A stretch of 64,000 bases of DNA from Nocardia abscessus (GCF_015477775.1 NZ_JADLQO010000020.1:1-64000); one strand, 5' to 3'. Positions 40,096-48,599 are shown, counted from the stretch's first letter. Program-made: numbers and translations. The notes: a model not told the origin generated them from the letters alone.

Positions 40096-40579
40096 GCGGG
40101 AAGTCCTGCCTTCGGCGCGCGATGCGTTCGGCTAGGCATCCACGGATGGCGGCCACCACGACACTCCCGGTGGGACGGAACGTGTTGTCCGGGAGGTTGA
40201 CCCATGCCCGGAACGTAGTTCCACGATCGGCCGGGCTCGGCAACGCAATGGTGCCGCCCGCACGCACCACCGAGACGTTGAGCCGGAACATCTCCGCGAA
40301 CAGTGTCATGTCGTCCGGCAGATCCGGTTGCGTGAGGTAAGTCCACCGCTTCGACCGGGGATGCGACATGATCGGCCCGACCGTGTAGTCGTGCCGCTGC
40401 ATCCACACCTTCACGTCCTGACCCAACATGGCGGGCATGATCACCGCCCACGCCACCCCCATGCGTAGGACTATGCGCCCCACGTAGGGGGGATCGACCT
40501 GCGCAGGAAGATCGCACACCTGCCGGTAGTAGGCGCACCGCGACAGCGGCGTGTCGCCGAAAGGTATCCGGCCCATCAT
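40088..40579 (-). CDS. Hypothetical protein, 163 residues
   Basis: The protein begins MMGRIPFGDTPLSRCAYYRQ and has a mixed alpha/beta core with GPIMSHPRSKRWTYLTQPDL and VVRAGGTIALPSPADRG, ending in an Arg-rich helix. I recognise the sequence type as a Nocardia hypothetical accompanying XRE regulators but know no function. AGGGGG precedes ATG 40579, so a longer frame to 40708 is rejected. The 220-bp spacer to the divergent regulator gene should hold both promoters. Confidence 0.6.
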   Translation of the reverse strand: MMGRIPFGDTPLSRCAYYRQVCDLPAQVDPPYVGRIVLRMGVAWAVIMPAMLGQDVKVWMQRHDYTVGPIMSHPRSKRWTYLTQPDLPDDMTLFAEMFRLNVSVVRAGGTIALPSPADRGTTFRAWVNLPDNTFRPTGSVVVAAIRGCLAERIARRRQDFPHA

Positions 40580-40799
40580 CAAAACCCCCTGCTCAGATCG
40601 ATCGACGGTAGAGATGCGCCCGGTTCCGCGTGGACCGTGAAACTTGCCATGAGGCGGGAGTGAGCCTGCGGCAGCAATTGCGCTGAGCTCCCCCGACCGG
40701 GCGCGCATTCAGCACACACCTCGAAGTCGCTGCGAGTAAGGTCGCAGCGGGTGTTGAAAGGTGGTGGATCGGCCTCTTCCAGTGACGAAAACGGTGGGC

Positions 40800-42155
40800 A
40801 TGATGAACAGTGCGAACATGCACCTTTCCGAGTGGCTGGCCCGTTCAGGTTGGAGTCGTAGCGAATTGGCGCGTCGCGTGCGCACACTGGCGACCGAACG
40901 GGGAGAGCCCCAGATCAGGCCGGACGCCTCGAGCGTGCGTCGGTGGGTGGACGAGGGAGAGCGCCCGCGCCCGCCGGTTCCGGCGCTCCTCGCTGACCTG
41001 TTCTCCGCGCAGTTCGGATATCGCGTGACGACCTACGACCTCGGCCTGGGCGACATGCCGACCGTTGACCGCGCCCTCGCCTACAGCCCATCGTGGACAC
41101 AGACACTCGAAGCAGTCGCAGACCTCGGGAGGGCCGACGTGGATCGCAGAAAGTTCCTGTCCACAGCTCCGTTCGCGGCGGTAGCGGCGATCGGGCCGTC
41201 CCGCGACTGGTTGCTGAACACCCTCGATCAGCTGCCGGATCAGCGGCAACGGGTCCGGCTCGAAGACGTCACCGCCGTCAAGAACATGTTCAGCACCTTC
41301 CAGGAAATGGATATCTTCCAAGGCGGTGGGTCGGGACGGCTCGTCTTGGCGGCGTACATGAACGAGCACGTGTACCCGCTCTTGCGGCGTACCCATACCG
41401 AGGACGTCCGGGTGGCGCTGTGCGGTGCGGCAGCCGAACAGACCTACCTGCTCGGGTGGATGGCGTTCGACAACGGCGAGCACGGTACGGCGCAGCGATA
41501 TCTGATCCAGGCGCTTCGCCTGGCCGAAGAGTCCCGCGATCCTGCACTCGGCGCTCACGTGCTCGCTGGATTGGCCGACCAGGCAACCGTGCTCGGCTAT
41601 CCGCACGAAGGCCGACGACTTGCCCAGGCGGGTCGCCAAGGCCTGTCGAAGGTTGACGCGCCCGCTTGCCTGGCGGACCTGTGGACCTTGGAGGCTCGCT
41701 CCCTCGCTGTCATCGGTGACAAAGCCGGTACCGCGCAGGCGATCAACGCAGCGGAAAACGCGTTCGCCCGGATCGAGCCCGACAGGGAACCCGAGTGGGC
41801 ACGCTTCATCGACCAGGCATACATCTGCGGTGAGTGGGCGAACGCGTTTCGCGACCTCGGACAGTCAGAAGAAGCCGCATCGCACGCTCGCCGCTCGATC
41901 GCCCACGCCCGCACGCAGAATCGTGCACGCCGGGGTGCGCTCTCCCACGCCGCGCTGGCGGTCGCCCACATTCAGAAACGAGACCTCGAAGCCGCTCACG
42001 TGGCCGGGGTGCGGACGCTGGATCTCACGCGCAAGGTCAAGTCCTCCCGCTCCGTGGAAGCCGTGCGCGACATACAGCAACACATGGCGGCCTTCGGTCC
42101 GCACCCCTTGGTCGCGGACTTCAACGAACGAACCCGGGCATTGCTCGCGGCATGA
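40800..42155 (+). CDS. XRE-type regulator with TPR-like helical domain
   Basis: The product has an N-terminal helix-turn-helix (LSEWLARSGWSRSELARRVR, then SSVRRWVDEGERPRPPVPAL) and a long alpha-helical domain of TPR-like repeats (AEQTYLLGWMAFDNGEHGTA, EWANAFRDLGQSEEAASHAR). This type in actinomycetes often partners a small protein encoded next door; here two hypothetical genes are divergent from it. A linker RRKFLSTAPFAAVAAIG near residue 115 looks like a degenerate Tat-like motif, common in this family. ATG 40800 is used; GTG 40761 is possible. Confidence 0.78.
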   Translation: MMNSANMHLSEWLARSGWSRSELARRVRTLATERGEPQIRPDASSVRRWVDEGERPRPPVPALLADLFSAQFGYRVTTYDLGLGDMPTVDRALAYSPSWTQTLEAVADLGRADVDRRKFLSTAPFAAVAAIGPSRDWLLNTLDQLPDQRQRVRLEDVTAVKNMFSTFQEMDIFQGGGSGRLVLAAYMNEHVYPLLRRTHTEDVRVALCGAAAEQTYLLGWMAFDNGEHGTAQRYLIQALRLAEESRDPALGAHVLAGLADQATVLGYPHEGRRLAQAGRQGLSKVDAPACLADLWTLEARSLAVIGDKAGTAQAINAAENAFARIEPDREPEWARFIDQAYICGEWANAFRDLGQSEEAASHARRSIAHARTQNRARRGALSHAALAVAHIQKRDLEAAHVAGVRTLDLTRKVKSSRSVEAVRDIQQHMAAFGPHPLVADFNERTRALLAA

Positions 42156-42172
42156 CCGCATAGCGCGGTCCC

Positions 42173-43102
42173 TCAGAAGGAGACTTCGCCCGTGGATTGG
42201 ATTCCACCGAGCTTGGTCGGGTTGACCTGGAAGCGGATGTTTTCGATGCGGCCGTTGACGATGTCGTAGGTGAGCGCGCCGACTCGGTAGTCTCCGATCA
42301 CGCCGATGATGCTGAGTTCGCCGTTGACAACGGCGGATTCGAGGCGGATGCCGGCGGAGACCGGCTTGGTCATGACGCCCAGCATCCAGCGCGCCACGTG
42401 GTCCGGGCCGTGCAGTGGGCGGCGGGCCGCGGTGACGATGCCGCCGCCGTCGTTCCACAAGGTCACCTCGGGTGCGAGCAGTTCCATGAGGGCGTTGAGG
42501 TCGCCGCCGTGGCAGGCGGCCATGAACTTCTCGGTGATCTCTCTGCGGGATTCGTTGTCGGCGTCGAAGCGCGGGCGGCGGGTCTGCACGTGATTGCGTG
42601 CACGGTGTGCGATCTGACGGACGGTGGCATCGGGGCGATCCAGGAAGCCGCCGATTTCGGCGTAGGTGTAACCGAACACCTCGCGCAGTACGAAGACAGC
42701 GCGCTCGGTGGGATCGAGGGTTTCGAGGACGACCAGCATGGCGGTCGAGACGGTGTCGGCCATTTCGATCTCCTCGGCGGTGTCGGGTGCGGTGAGCAGC
42801 GGTTCGGGAAGCCACGGGCCGACATAGGTTTCCCGGGTCGCCCGGGCGGAGGTGAGGCGGTTGAGCGAGAGGTTGGTGACGGCGCGAACCAGGTAGGACT
42901 TGGGGTGCTCGACCGCAGCCCGGTCTGCCGCGTTCCATTTCAGCCAGGCGCTCTGCAGGATGTCCTCGGCGTCGGCGACGCTGCCGAGCATCTGGTAGGC
43001 GGTGCCGAAGAGCAGACGGCGGTGTTCGACGAAGGGGTCGATCGATGCGTCGGTCTGCTCGGCGGCGGGTTGCCTATCGGTGTGGTCCTGCATGGAACTC
43101 AT
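42173..43102 (-). CDS. ECF41-type sigma factor with C-terminal SnoaL-like domain
   Basis: The 309-residue protein has sigma-70 regions 2 (FVEHRRLLFGTAYQMLGSVA) and 4 (LREVFGYTYAEIGGFLDRPD), then a SnoaL-like domain from about residue 187. Two ECF41 hallmarks are visible: YVGPWLPEP in the region 2-4 linker (93-101) and NDGGG (217-221) in the C-terminal domain. In ECF41 sigma factors this domain controls activity in place of a classical anti-sigma factor. As expected for the group, it lies beside an oxidoreductase gene, which precedes it by 69 bp. An ECF41-like promoter stands before that gene. Confidence 0.88.
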   Translation of the reverse strand: MSSMQDHTDRQPAAEQTDASIDPFVEHRRLLFGTAYQMLGSVADAEDILQSAWLKWNAADRAAVEHPKSYLVRAVTNLSLNRLTSARATRETYVGPWLPEPLLTAPDTAEEIEMADTVSTAMLVVLETLDPTERAVFVLREVFGYTYAEIGGFLDRPDATVRQIAHRARNHVQTRRPRFDADNESRREITEKFMAACHGGDLNALMELLAPEVTLWNDGGGIVTAARRPLHGPDHVARWMLGVMTKPVSAGIRLESAVVNGELSIIGVIGDYRVGALTYDIVNGRIENIRFQVNPTKLGGIQSTGEVSF

Positions 43103-43133
43103 ACCTACCGGTCTCGAGGAACAGGGTCCACTG

Positions 43134-43160
43134 GGAGGCCGGGTGCGTCGTCCGGCCTCC
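43134..43160 (-). promoter_or_regulatory. Intercistronic hairpin between oxidoreductase and sigma genes
   Basis: GGAGGCCGG and CCGGCCTCC form a 9-bp stem with a 9-nt loop in the 69-bp gap. It could attenuate or process the transcript, lowering sigma factor expression relative to the oxidoreductase. Confidence 0.45.
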
Positions 43161-43171
43161 ATCGCGGGCGA

Positions 43172-44353
43172 TCACGCGGTTCCGCGGGTGGCGCGGCCGC
43201 CCTTGGACAGCTGCACCTGCGCCTTCATGTACTTGCTCATCTTGAAGGCCAGCGGCGGGGTGCTGCTCACCGACTGCTTGTAGGCGACGGCGGCCTTGCC
43301 CTTGAGGTACCAGCGGTTCGGGGTGTCATCGGCGTTGGTGAACTGGATGACCGCGTCCTTGCGGCCCAGGCTCACCGGCTGGTGGAAGTAGCCGTAGCGG
43401 AACGGCTTCACGGTCTTGCCGCGCAGCAGCCGGGCCAGCGCGTCGGCGGTGTAGGCGGCGGTGGGCAAACCACTCTGGCAGGTGCCGTGGACCTGGCCCC
43501 AGTTCTGCTGAACCAGCGCGGCGTCACCGATGGCGTGGATCTCCGGGTGCGACACCGAGCGCAGGGTGGGGTCGGTGATGATGAGACCTTTCGCGTCCGT
43601 CGCGATTCCGGCCTGGGCGGCCAGAGGTGAGACTTTGACGCCGGTAGTCCACAAGGTCAGCTCCGAGTCGATCAGTTCGCCGGTGTCCAATTGCACGGCG
43701 TCGGGCAGCACCTTGGTGACGTTCACGCCGACCCTGCGGACCACACCGAGCCGGTCGAGGACTCGGTTCAGGTAGGCGCGAGCCTTGTCCCCCATCATCG
43801 AGCCGGGTTCGGCATGGCTGACGAGCGTGACGGTCAGGTCCGGGTGCGCCTCGGCGATCTCGGCGGCGGCTTCGATGCCGGTGAGTCCGCCGCCGCAGAC
43901 GGTGACGCCGCCACCGGCCGGCGCCACGTCGGTCAGGCGCTGCGAAAAGCGGTGCGCCAGACGGGGATCGTTGAGCGTCCAGGCGTGCTCGTGCGCACCG
44001 GGGACGATGCTCGTGTCGGTGCTGCTGCCGAGCGCGTAGACGAGGTTGTCGTAGGGCAGGATCGCGCCGTCGTCGAGGGTGATCAGGCGGGCCTCGGCGT
44101 CGATGGCGGTGGCGGTGGCCTGGTGGAAGTCGATACCCGAAGCGGTCAGCAGGGCGGGAATGTCGTAGTTGGCCAATTCCTGCCCTGCGGCGACCTGGTG
44201 CATGCGCAGCCGCTCGGTGAAGCGGACCGAGGGGTTCACCACTGTGATGCGCACATCCAGTTTGCGAGTGTTGCGAGCCAGCCGGATGGCGGCCAGCATG
44301 CCGGTGTAGCCGGCACCGAGGACAACGATTTCTCGGGCGGTGGTGGTGTTCAT
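43172..44353 (-). CDS. FAD-dependent NAD(P)H oxidoreductase (NDH-2-like), ECF41 partner
   Basis: This 393-residue pyridine nucleotide-disulfide-type oxidoreductase has the FAD motif REIVVLGAGYTGMLAAIRLA, the NAD(P)H motif VTVCGGGLTGIEAAAEIAE and the second FAD contact HAIGDAALVQQNWG. It resembles type II NADH dehydrogenases but lacks a clear C-terminal membrane helix. AGGGAG upstream fixes ATG 44353. An oxidoreductase is one of the typical gene partners of ECF41 sigma factors, and the promoter fits that sigma class. The electron acceptor is unknown. Confidence 0.85.
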   Translation of the reverse strand: MNTTTAREIVVLGAGYTGMLAAIRLARNTRKLDVRITVVNPSVRFTERLRMHQVAAGQELANYDIPALLTASGIDFHQATATAIDAEARLITLDDGAILPYDNLVYALGSSTDTSIVPGAHEHAWTLNDPRLAHRFSQRLTDVAPAGGGVTVCGGGLTGIEAAAEIAEAHPDLTVTLVSHAEPGSMMGDKARAYLNRVLDRLGVVRRVGVNVTKVLPDAVQLDTGELIDSELTLWTTGVKVSPLAAQAGIATDAKGLIITDPTLRSVSHPEIHAIGDAALVQQNWGQVHGTCQSGLPTAAYTADALARLLRGKTVKPFRYGYFHQPVSLGRKDAVIQFTNADDTPNRWYLKGKAAVAYKQSVSSTPPLAFKMSKYMKAQVQLSKGGRATRGTA

Positions 44354-44393
44354 CGCTTGCTCCCTGGGGCTCGTTCTGCGTGGTCGGCTATGG

Positions 44394-44421
44394 GACAAGC
44401 GAGCCCGTCCGAACGTGACAA
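44394..44421 (-). promoter_or_regulatory. ECF41-like promoter of the oxidoreductase gene
   Basis: On the minus strand TTGTCAC (44421-44415) is followed after 17 bp by TGTC (44397-44394), close to the ECF41 consensus TGTCACA-N17-CGTC. It lies about 40 bp upstream of ATG 44353, so the sigma factor probably activates its own operon. Confidence 0.55.
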
Positions 44422-44439
44422 CTCGTTGTTGTGGCCTGT

Positions 44440-44450
44440 GTCACGGTGAC
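44440..44450. promoter_or_regulatory. Third GTCACnGTGAC palindrome
   Basis: GTCAC-G-GTGAC lies in the divergent region between the oxidoreductase and methyltransferase genes, the same core as at 606-620 and 1417-1427. It may be chance or a shared operator; its half-site also resembles the ECF41 -35 element. Confidence 0.35.
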
Positions 44451-44560
44451 GCGGCTGGGCGGCGATGGGCTTCTGACTTCAGGCGGCCGGGGAATCCGTC
44501 CTGCGACATACGTCCGCAGCCGGAACCGGCAACCCGCGAACTGCTGGAGCCGCACGTCCT

Positions 44561-44607
44561 TTGACTCTCGATTGAACACGTGTTTAATATATTGAACATG
44601 CGTTCAA
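44561..44607 (+). promoter_or_regulatory. Promoter with two tandem palindromic operators
   Basis: TTGACT (44561-44566) and TAATAT (44585-44590) are 18 bp apart. Two 16-bp dyads, TTGAACACGTGTTTAA (44572-44587) and TTGAACATGCGTTCAA (44592-44607), are centred 20 bp apart, two helical turns. They cover the -10 and the predicted start site, as expected for repression by a TetR-like dimer pair. The expected RNA start falls at or next to ATG 44598. Confidence 0.65.
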
Positions 44608-45443
44608 ACGATGATCGATCCGGGACCGGAAAGATTCGCGTCGACCTCACCGGCGCACCGCAGACGATGCTCGCGACGCTGTACGCCAAGGCGCTGGATG
44701 CGGATGCGGACAAGCCGCTACTGGGTGACACCTTGGCCAAGGACGCGGTCGCCCGCATCGACTACGACTGGCGGAGCACCAGCATCACGCCGCGCAATGC
44801 GCTTGGAGTGACCGTTCGCACCGTTCATTTCGACAACTGGGCGCGCGAGTTCCTCGCCGAGCACGACCGTGCCACCGTGTTGCATCTCGGATGCGGGCTG
44901 GACAGCCGAGTGTTCCGCCTGAACCCCGGCCCCGGCGTCGAGTGGTACGACGTCGACTACCCCGAAGTGATCGCGCTGCACGAACGGCTCTACCCGTCCC
45001 GCGAGCATCACCATCGTGTCGCCGCGTCCGTGACGGACCCCGCATGGCTGGAGCAGATTCCGTCCGACCGCCCCGTGCTGCTCATCGCCGAGGGGCTGAC
45101 GATGTACCTCACCGAGGACGACGGTGTGGCTCTACTGCGCGCGGTGGTCGACCACTTCCCCTCCGGGGAACTGCAATTCGACGCCTTCAATACCCTCGGG
45201 ATCAAGTCCCAGAAGATCAACGCCGTCGTCCGGCGCTCCGGCTCGACGCTGCACTGGGCGATCAACGGTCCCGGCGACATCGTCACCGCGGTGCCCGGGG
45301 TGCGCCCGCTCTCCGCCCTATCGGTGTTCGACGCCGAGTCGTTCAAGACCGGCGTGTCCGGCGGCTACCAGTTGATGGGAAAAGTGATGTCGCTGATCCC
45401 GGCGGTGCGGATGATCGCTCAGTACCACCGCTACGCGTTCTGA
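44598..45443 (+). CDS. Class I SAM-dependent methyltransferase (LCMT/PPM family)
   Basis: The 281-residue protein has the SAM motif VLHLGCGLDSRVFRLNPG, the acidic second motif VEWYDVDYPEVIALHERLYP and LLIAEGLTMYLTEDDG, the pattern of the leucine carboxyl methyltransferase-like family that is abundant in Nocardia and mycobacteria. Its substrate is unknown. The start ATG 44598 coincides with the predicted transcription start, suggesting a leaderless mRNA; GTG 44580 would lie upstream of the promoter start and is rejected. Tandem operators imply tight control by an unlinked repressor. Confidence 0.85.
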   Translation: MRSNDDRSGTGKIRVDLTGAPQTMLATLYAKALDADADKPLLGDTLAKDAVARIDYDWRSTSITPRNALGVTVRTVHFDNWAREFLAEHDRATVLHLGCGLDSRVFRLNPGPGVEWYDVDYPEVIALHERLYPSREHHHRVAASVTDPAWLEQIPSDRPVLLIAEGLTMYLTEDDGVALLRAVVDHFPSGELQFDAFNTLGIKSQKINAVVRRSGSTLHWAINGPGDIVTAVPGVRPLSALSVFDAESFKTGVSGGYQLMGKVMSLIPAVRMIAQYHRYAF

Positions 45444-45463
45444 GTGACGCGCCGGCGGACGGC

Positions 45464-45889
45464 TCAGAAGAGCTGCTCCACGGCGAAGCCGACCAGGAGC
45501 ACGGCGAAGCCGCCGATCTCGCCGATGATCAGTGCGGCGAGGACGAAACGCATCGATGACGGCGGGTTGCGCATCTGGTTGTCGGTCTCGCGCTGCAATC
45601 CGAGCCGGATGTAGTTCGCGATCGTCACCACGAACAGCGCGATGATCGCCCCGGCCGCGGTGGCGTTCACCGCGGTCGGCCAGCCGGACAGTTCGACGAA
45701 CCACGCGATCAACCCGGTCGCGAACGAGTACAGCAAGGCGGCTCGGTGGGCGGTGTCGACGTAGGGGTGGGCCAGACCGTCCGGCGAGGTGGTCATCGCC
45801 TGCCATTTCCACACACCGAGGACCAGTGCCCACAGGAAGATGAGCCCGGCGAAGAAGAGCACCCAGGCCGTTTCCGTGCGAATGATCAA
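45464..45889 (-). CDS. Small integral membrane protein, about 141 residues
   Basis: Four hydrophobic segments are visible: AWVLFFAGLIFLWALVLGVW, ALLYSFATGLIAWFVELSGW, AGAIIALFVVTIANYIRLGL and the C-terminal LAALIIGEIGGFAVLLVGFA. The best start is TTG 45889, which follows GAGGG by 8 bp; a long frame to 46111 has no supporting site. No family is recognised with confidence. It is convergent with the methyltransferase gene. Confidence 0.65.
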   Translation of the reverse strand: MIIRTETAWVLFFAGLIFLWALVLGVWKWQAMTTSPDGLAHPYVDTAHRAALLYSFATGLIAWFVELSGWPTAVNATAAGAIIALFVVTIANYIRLGLQRETDNQMRNPPSSMRFVLAALIIGEIGGFAVLLVGFAVEQLF

Positions 45890-46025
45890 GTTCGTACCCT
45901 CATCAATCCCTTGCGCGCCCACTTGGGCGGCTGTCCAGCGGCAGCGTAACGCCTGTGGTCGGCCAGGGCGCGCCGAGCGCGAACCAACACTGGGAAGACC
46001 GACTGGTCGGATCAGTTCGTGGCGT

Positions 46026-46427
46026 TCACGCGGAACCGAGTTGGCCATACGGTACGAGATAGGCGCGATCCGTCGTGCTCTGCCAACCTCGCTCGGTCGG
46101 ATCCAGCGCACGCCCGCCGGCGGCGGGGTCCTTCGGCCACGGCTCGCGGATGTGGATCTGGATGTCGTCTTGCAGGACTCGTAGCAGCTCCATCGCGAAC
46201 CCTTCGGCAGTCGCGCTGCCCGGCTCGCTGGGGTCCAGAGCTATGGTCGTGCCGACCTCCGGCACCGACAGGGTCACCCATGCGTCGGGTAGCGGACGCC
46301 CTGACAGTTCGCGGAGGCTGCGCCACTCTTCGGTGTATTCGGTGCCGACCTCTGCGGAAAAGCCCAAAGAACGTTCGATATCGCGAGCCAGCAGACGCGC
46401 GCCGCGCACCGCCTCATCTATGTCCAT
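46026..46427 (-). CDS. Hypothetical protein, 133 residues
   Basis: A soluble acidic protein starting MDIDEAVRGARLLARDIERS, with WRSLRELSGRPLPDAWVTLS and a C-terminal RVLQDDIQIHIREPWPKDP. ATG 46427 is preferred over an extension to 46535, which would run into the hairpin at 46504-46538. No domain is recognised; the size and motif layout suggest a small globular alpha/beta protein. It sits at the right end of the accessory insertion. Confidence 0.6.
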   Translation of the reverse strand: MDIDEAVRGARLLARDIERSLGFSAEVGTEYTEEWRSLRELSGRPLPDAWVTLSVPEVGTTIALDPSEPGSATAEGFAMELLRVLQDDIQIHIREPWPKDPAAGGRALDPTERGWQSTTDRAYLVPYGQLGSA

Positions 46428-46503
46428 GAACTCGATTCTCGACGCTGTGTGACCGCTCCGCGCCTGCGTGACTCCGGTCCCGGCGCGTGGTATCGAGAAA
46501 AGC

Positions 46504-46538
46504 ACTGTGGCCCTGAGTATTTCCCTCAGGGCCACAGT
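46504..46538 (-). terminator. Strong hairpin terminator after the PEBP gene
   Basis: ACTGTGGCCCTGAG and CTCAGGGCCACAGT form a perfect 14-bp stem with a 7-nt loop, 16 bp after the stop of the minus-strand PEBP gene. It marks the edge between the conserved pair and the accessory insertion. Confidence 0.85.
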
Positions 46539-46553
46539 CGAGGAACGAGCTCT

Positions 46554-47087
46554 CTACTTCTGCTCGTAGGTGGCGACCAGCGTGGCGCGCGCGAGCGTGT
46601 GGGAGAACAGGTTGAATCCGAGGTAGGCCGGGGTGGCGGTCTCGTCGATGCCGAGGCTTTCGACGTCGACGGCGTGCACGACGATGAAGTAGCGGTGCGG
46701 GCCGTGGCCGGGCGGCGGAGCGGCGCCGACGAAGCCGTGGAAACCGCCGTCGTTGCGCAGGGTGATCGCGCCGGTCGGCAGTGCGCCGCCTTCTTCACCG
46801 CTGCCCGCGCCGGCGGGCAGGGAAGTCGCGCTCACGGGGATGTCGGCGACGGCCCAGTGCCAGAAGCCGGAGGCGGTGGGTGCGTCGGGGTCGTACACCG
46901 TCACCGCGAAGCTCTTGGTCTCCGCCGGGAAATCCGACCAGGACAGCTGCGGGGAGATGTCCTTGCCCCCCGCGCCGAAGATGCCGCTGACCTGCTCGTT
47001 GTCGAACGGTTGGCCGTCGGTGACGTCGGTGGAGGTGAGGGTGAACGACGGCACCTGCGGAAGCGCGTCGTAGGGGTTGTAGGTCAT
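46554..47087 (-). CDS. YbhB/YbcL (Raf kinase inhibitor-like, PEBP) family protein
   Basis: The 177-residue protein shows the PEBP ligand-pocket motifs SPQLSWSDFPAETKSFAVTV, DPDAPTASGFWHWAVADIP and HGPHRYFIVVHAVD. Family members bind anionic phosphate-containing ligands; the bacterial role is unclear. It is the counterpart of M. tuberculosis Rv2140c (TB18.6), and the M20 peptidase gene next to it is the counterpart of Rv2141c. It starts 22 bp after the peptidase gene, so the two are probably cotranscribed. Confidence 0.92.
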   Translation of the reverse strand: MTYNPYDALPQVPSFTLTSTDVTDGQPFDNEQVSGIFGAGGKDISPQLSWSDFPAETKSFAVTVYDPDAPTASGFWHWAVADIPVSATSLPAGAGSGEEGGALPTGAITLRNDGGFHGFVGAAPPPGHGPHRYFIVVHAVDVESLGIDETATPAYLGFNLFSHTLARATLVATYEQK

Positions 47088-47109
47088 GAAACCTCTCTTC
47101 CGGATCGGA

Positions 47110-48471
47110 TCAGCTGTGCAGAAGGAAATGTTCCAGTACGCGCGTGCCGAACTCGAGCGCCTCGACCGGCACCCGCTCGTCGACGCCGTGGAACAGCGCG
47201 GTGAAGTCCAGCTCCGGCGGCAACTGCAGCGGTGCGAAACCGAAGCAGCGAATGCCCAACCGGGCGAACGCTTTCGCGTCGGTGCCGCCGGAGAGCATGT
47301 AGGGCACGGTGCGGCCGCGCGGGTCGTGGGCCAGCACGGCGTTGTTCATCGCGTCGACCAGGTCGCCGTCGAAGGTCGTCTCGTAGGAGTCGAGCTTGGT
47401 GATCCACTCGCGTTCGACGTCGGGTCCGATCAGCTCGTCCACCTCACGCTCGAACGCCGCCTGCCGCCCGGGCACCACACGGCAGTCCACCACCGCCTCG
47501 GCGGTCTGCGGGATCACGTTGGCCTTGTAGCCGGCCTGCAGCATGGTGGGGTTGGCCGTGTCGCGCAGCGTGGCGCCGATGATGCGGGAGATGGTGCCCA
47601 GCTTCGCCAGCTGGCCCTCGATGTCCGGGCTCGACGGATCGAATTGCAGACCCGTCTCCTCGGCGACGGCGGCCAGGAAGGCGGCCACCGACTCCGAGAG
47701 CACCACGGGGAAGGTGTGTTTGCCCAGCCGGGCCACCGCGTCGGCGAGGATCGTGACCGCGTTGTCCTCGTGCAGGAACGACCCGTGGCCCGCGCGGGCC
47801 TTGGCGCGCAACCGCATCCAGCCCAGACCCTTCTCGGCGGTCTCCACCAGATACAGCCTGCGTTCGGTGCCGTCGGGCCGCGGCACGGTCAGCGAGAACC
47901 CGCCGACCTCCCCCACCGCTTCGGTGACGCCGTCGAACAGGTCGGGGCGGTTGTCGACCAGCCACTGCGAGCCCCACTTGCCGCCGTTCTCCTCGTCGGC
48001 GAGGAAAGCGAAGACCAGATCGCGCGGCGGCACCGTACCTTCGAGCTTGAACTGGCGGGCCACCGCCAATGTCATCCCGACCATGTCCTTCATGTCGATC
48101 GCGCCGCGACCCCACACGTAGCCGTCGCGCACCGCGCCGGAGAACGGGTGCACGCTCCAGTCCGAGGCCTCGGCGGGCACCACGTCCAGATGCCCGTGGA
48201 TCATCAGCGCGCCACGGCTCGGGTCCGCGCCTTCCAGCCGTGCGAAGACGTTTCCCCGGCCCTCGGCTCCGGACTCGACGTATTCGGTGACGTAACCGGC
48301 CTGGTGCAGCTGGTCGGCCACCCACTGCGCACATTCGCGCTCCCCCTTGGTGGTGGCCAGGTCGCCGGTATTGGAGGTGTCGAAGCGGATCAGCGTGCTG
48401 ACCAGCTCCACCACTTCCGATACCGCGCGCGAGCTTCTGTTCGGGTCGATTCCTTCGCCAGTTGCGGACAC
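47110..48471 (-). CDS. M20/M25/M40-family metallopeptidase (ArgE/DapE-like)
   Basis: The 453-residue cytoplasmic enzyme is a di-zinc amidohydrolase. Visible features are the metal ligands in LMIHGHLDVVPAEASDW and WGRGAIDMKDMVGM, the catalytic Glu pair in AFLADEENGGKWGSQW and the dimer-domain GHGSFLHEDN. The size and motifs fit the M20A branch that includes M. tuberculosis Rv2141c, annotated there as a DapE homologue though the real substrate is uncertain. GTG 48471 follows AAGGGAG; a frame to 48546 is less likely. Confidence 0.88.
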   Translation of the reverse strand: MSATGEGIDPNRSSRAVSEVVELVSTLIRFDTSNTGDLATTKGERECAQWVADQLHQAGYVTEYVESGAEGRGNVFARLEGADPSRGALMIHGHLDVVPAEASDWSVHPFSGAVRDGYVWGRGAIDMKDMVGMTLAVARQFKLEGTVPPRDLVFAFLADEENGGKWGSQWLVDNRPDLFDGVTEAVGEVGGFSLTVPRPDGTERRLYLVETAEKGLGWMRLRAKARAGHGSFLHEDNAVTILADAVARLGKHTFPVVLSESVAAFLAAVAEETGLQFDPSSPDIEGQLAKLGTISRIIGATLRDTANPTMLQAGYKANVIPQTAEAVVDCRVVPGRQAAFEREVDELIGPDVEREWITKLDSYETTFDGDLVDAMNNAVLAHDPRGRTVPYMLSGGTDAKAFARLGIRCFGFAPLQLPPELDFTALFHGVDERVPVEALEFGTRVLEHFLLHS

Positions 48472-48599
48472 GCTCCCTTTCCTACCACCCGCGCGGCGAT
48501 ACAAACGTACGGCCGGGGTATCGCGGCGGCGTGGTGCGGCCCGCACGGTGCGTGATCACGCGCGACAGGGTTGTCATCAGGATGAGCGCAACTGTCCGC

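Noticed and set aside
44580..44597. GTG 44580 as start of the methyltransferase
   Set aside because: It would place the start codon between -35 and -10 of the best promoter; ATG 44598 coincides with the expected RNA start.
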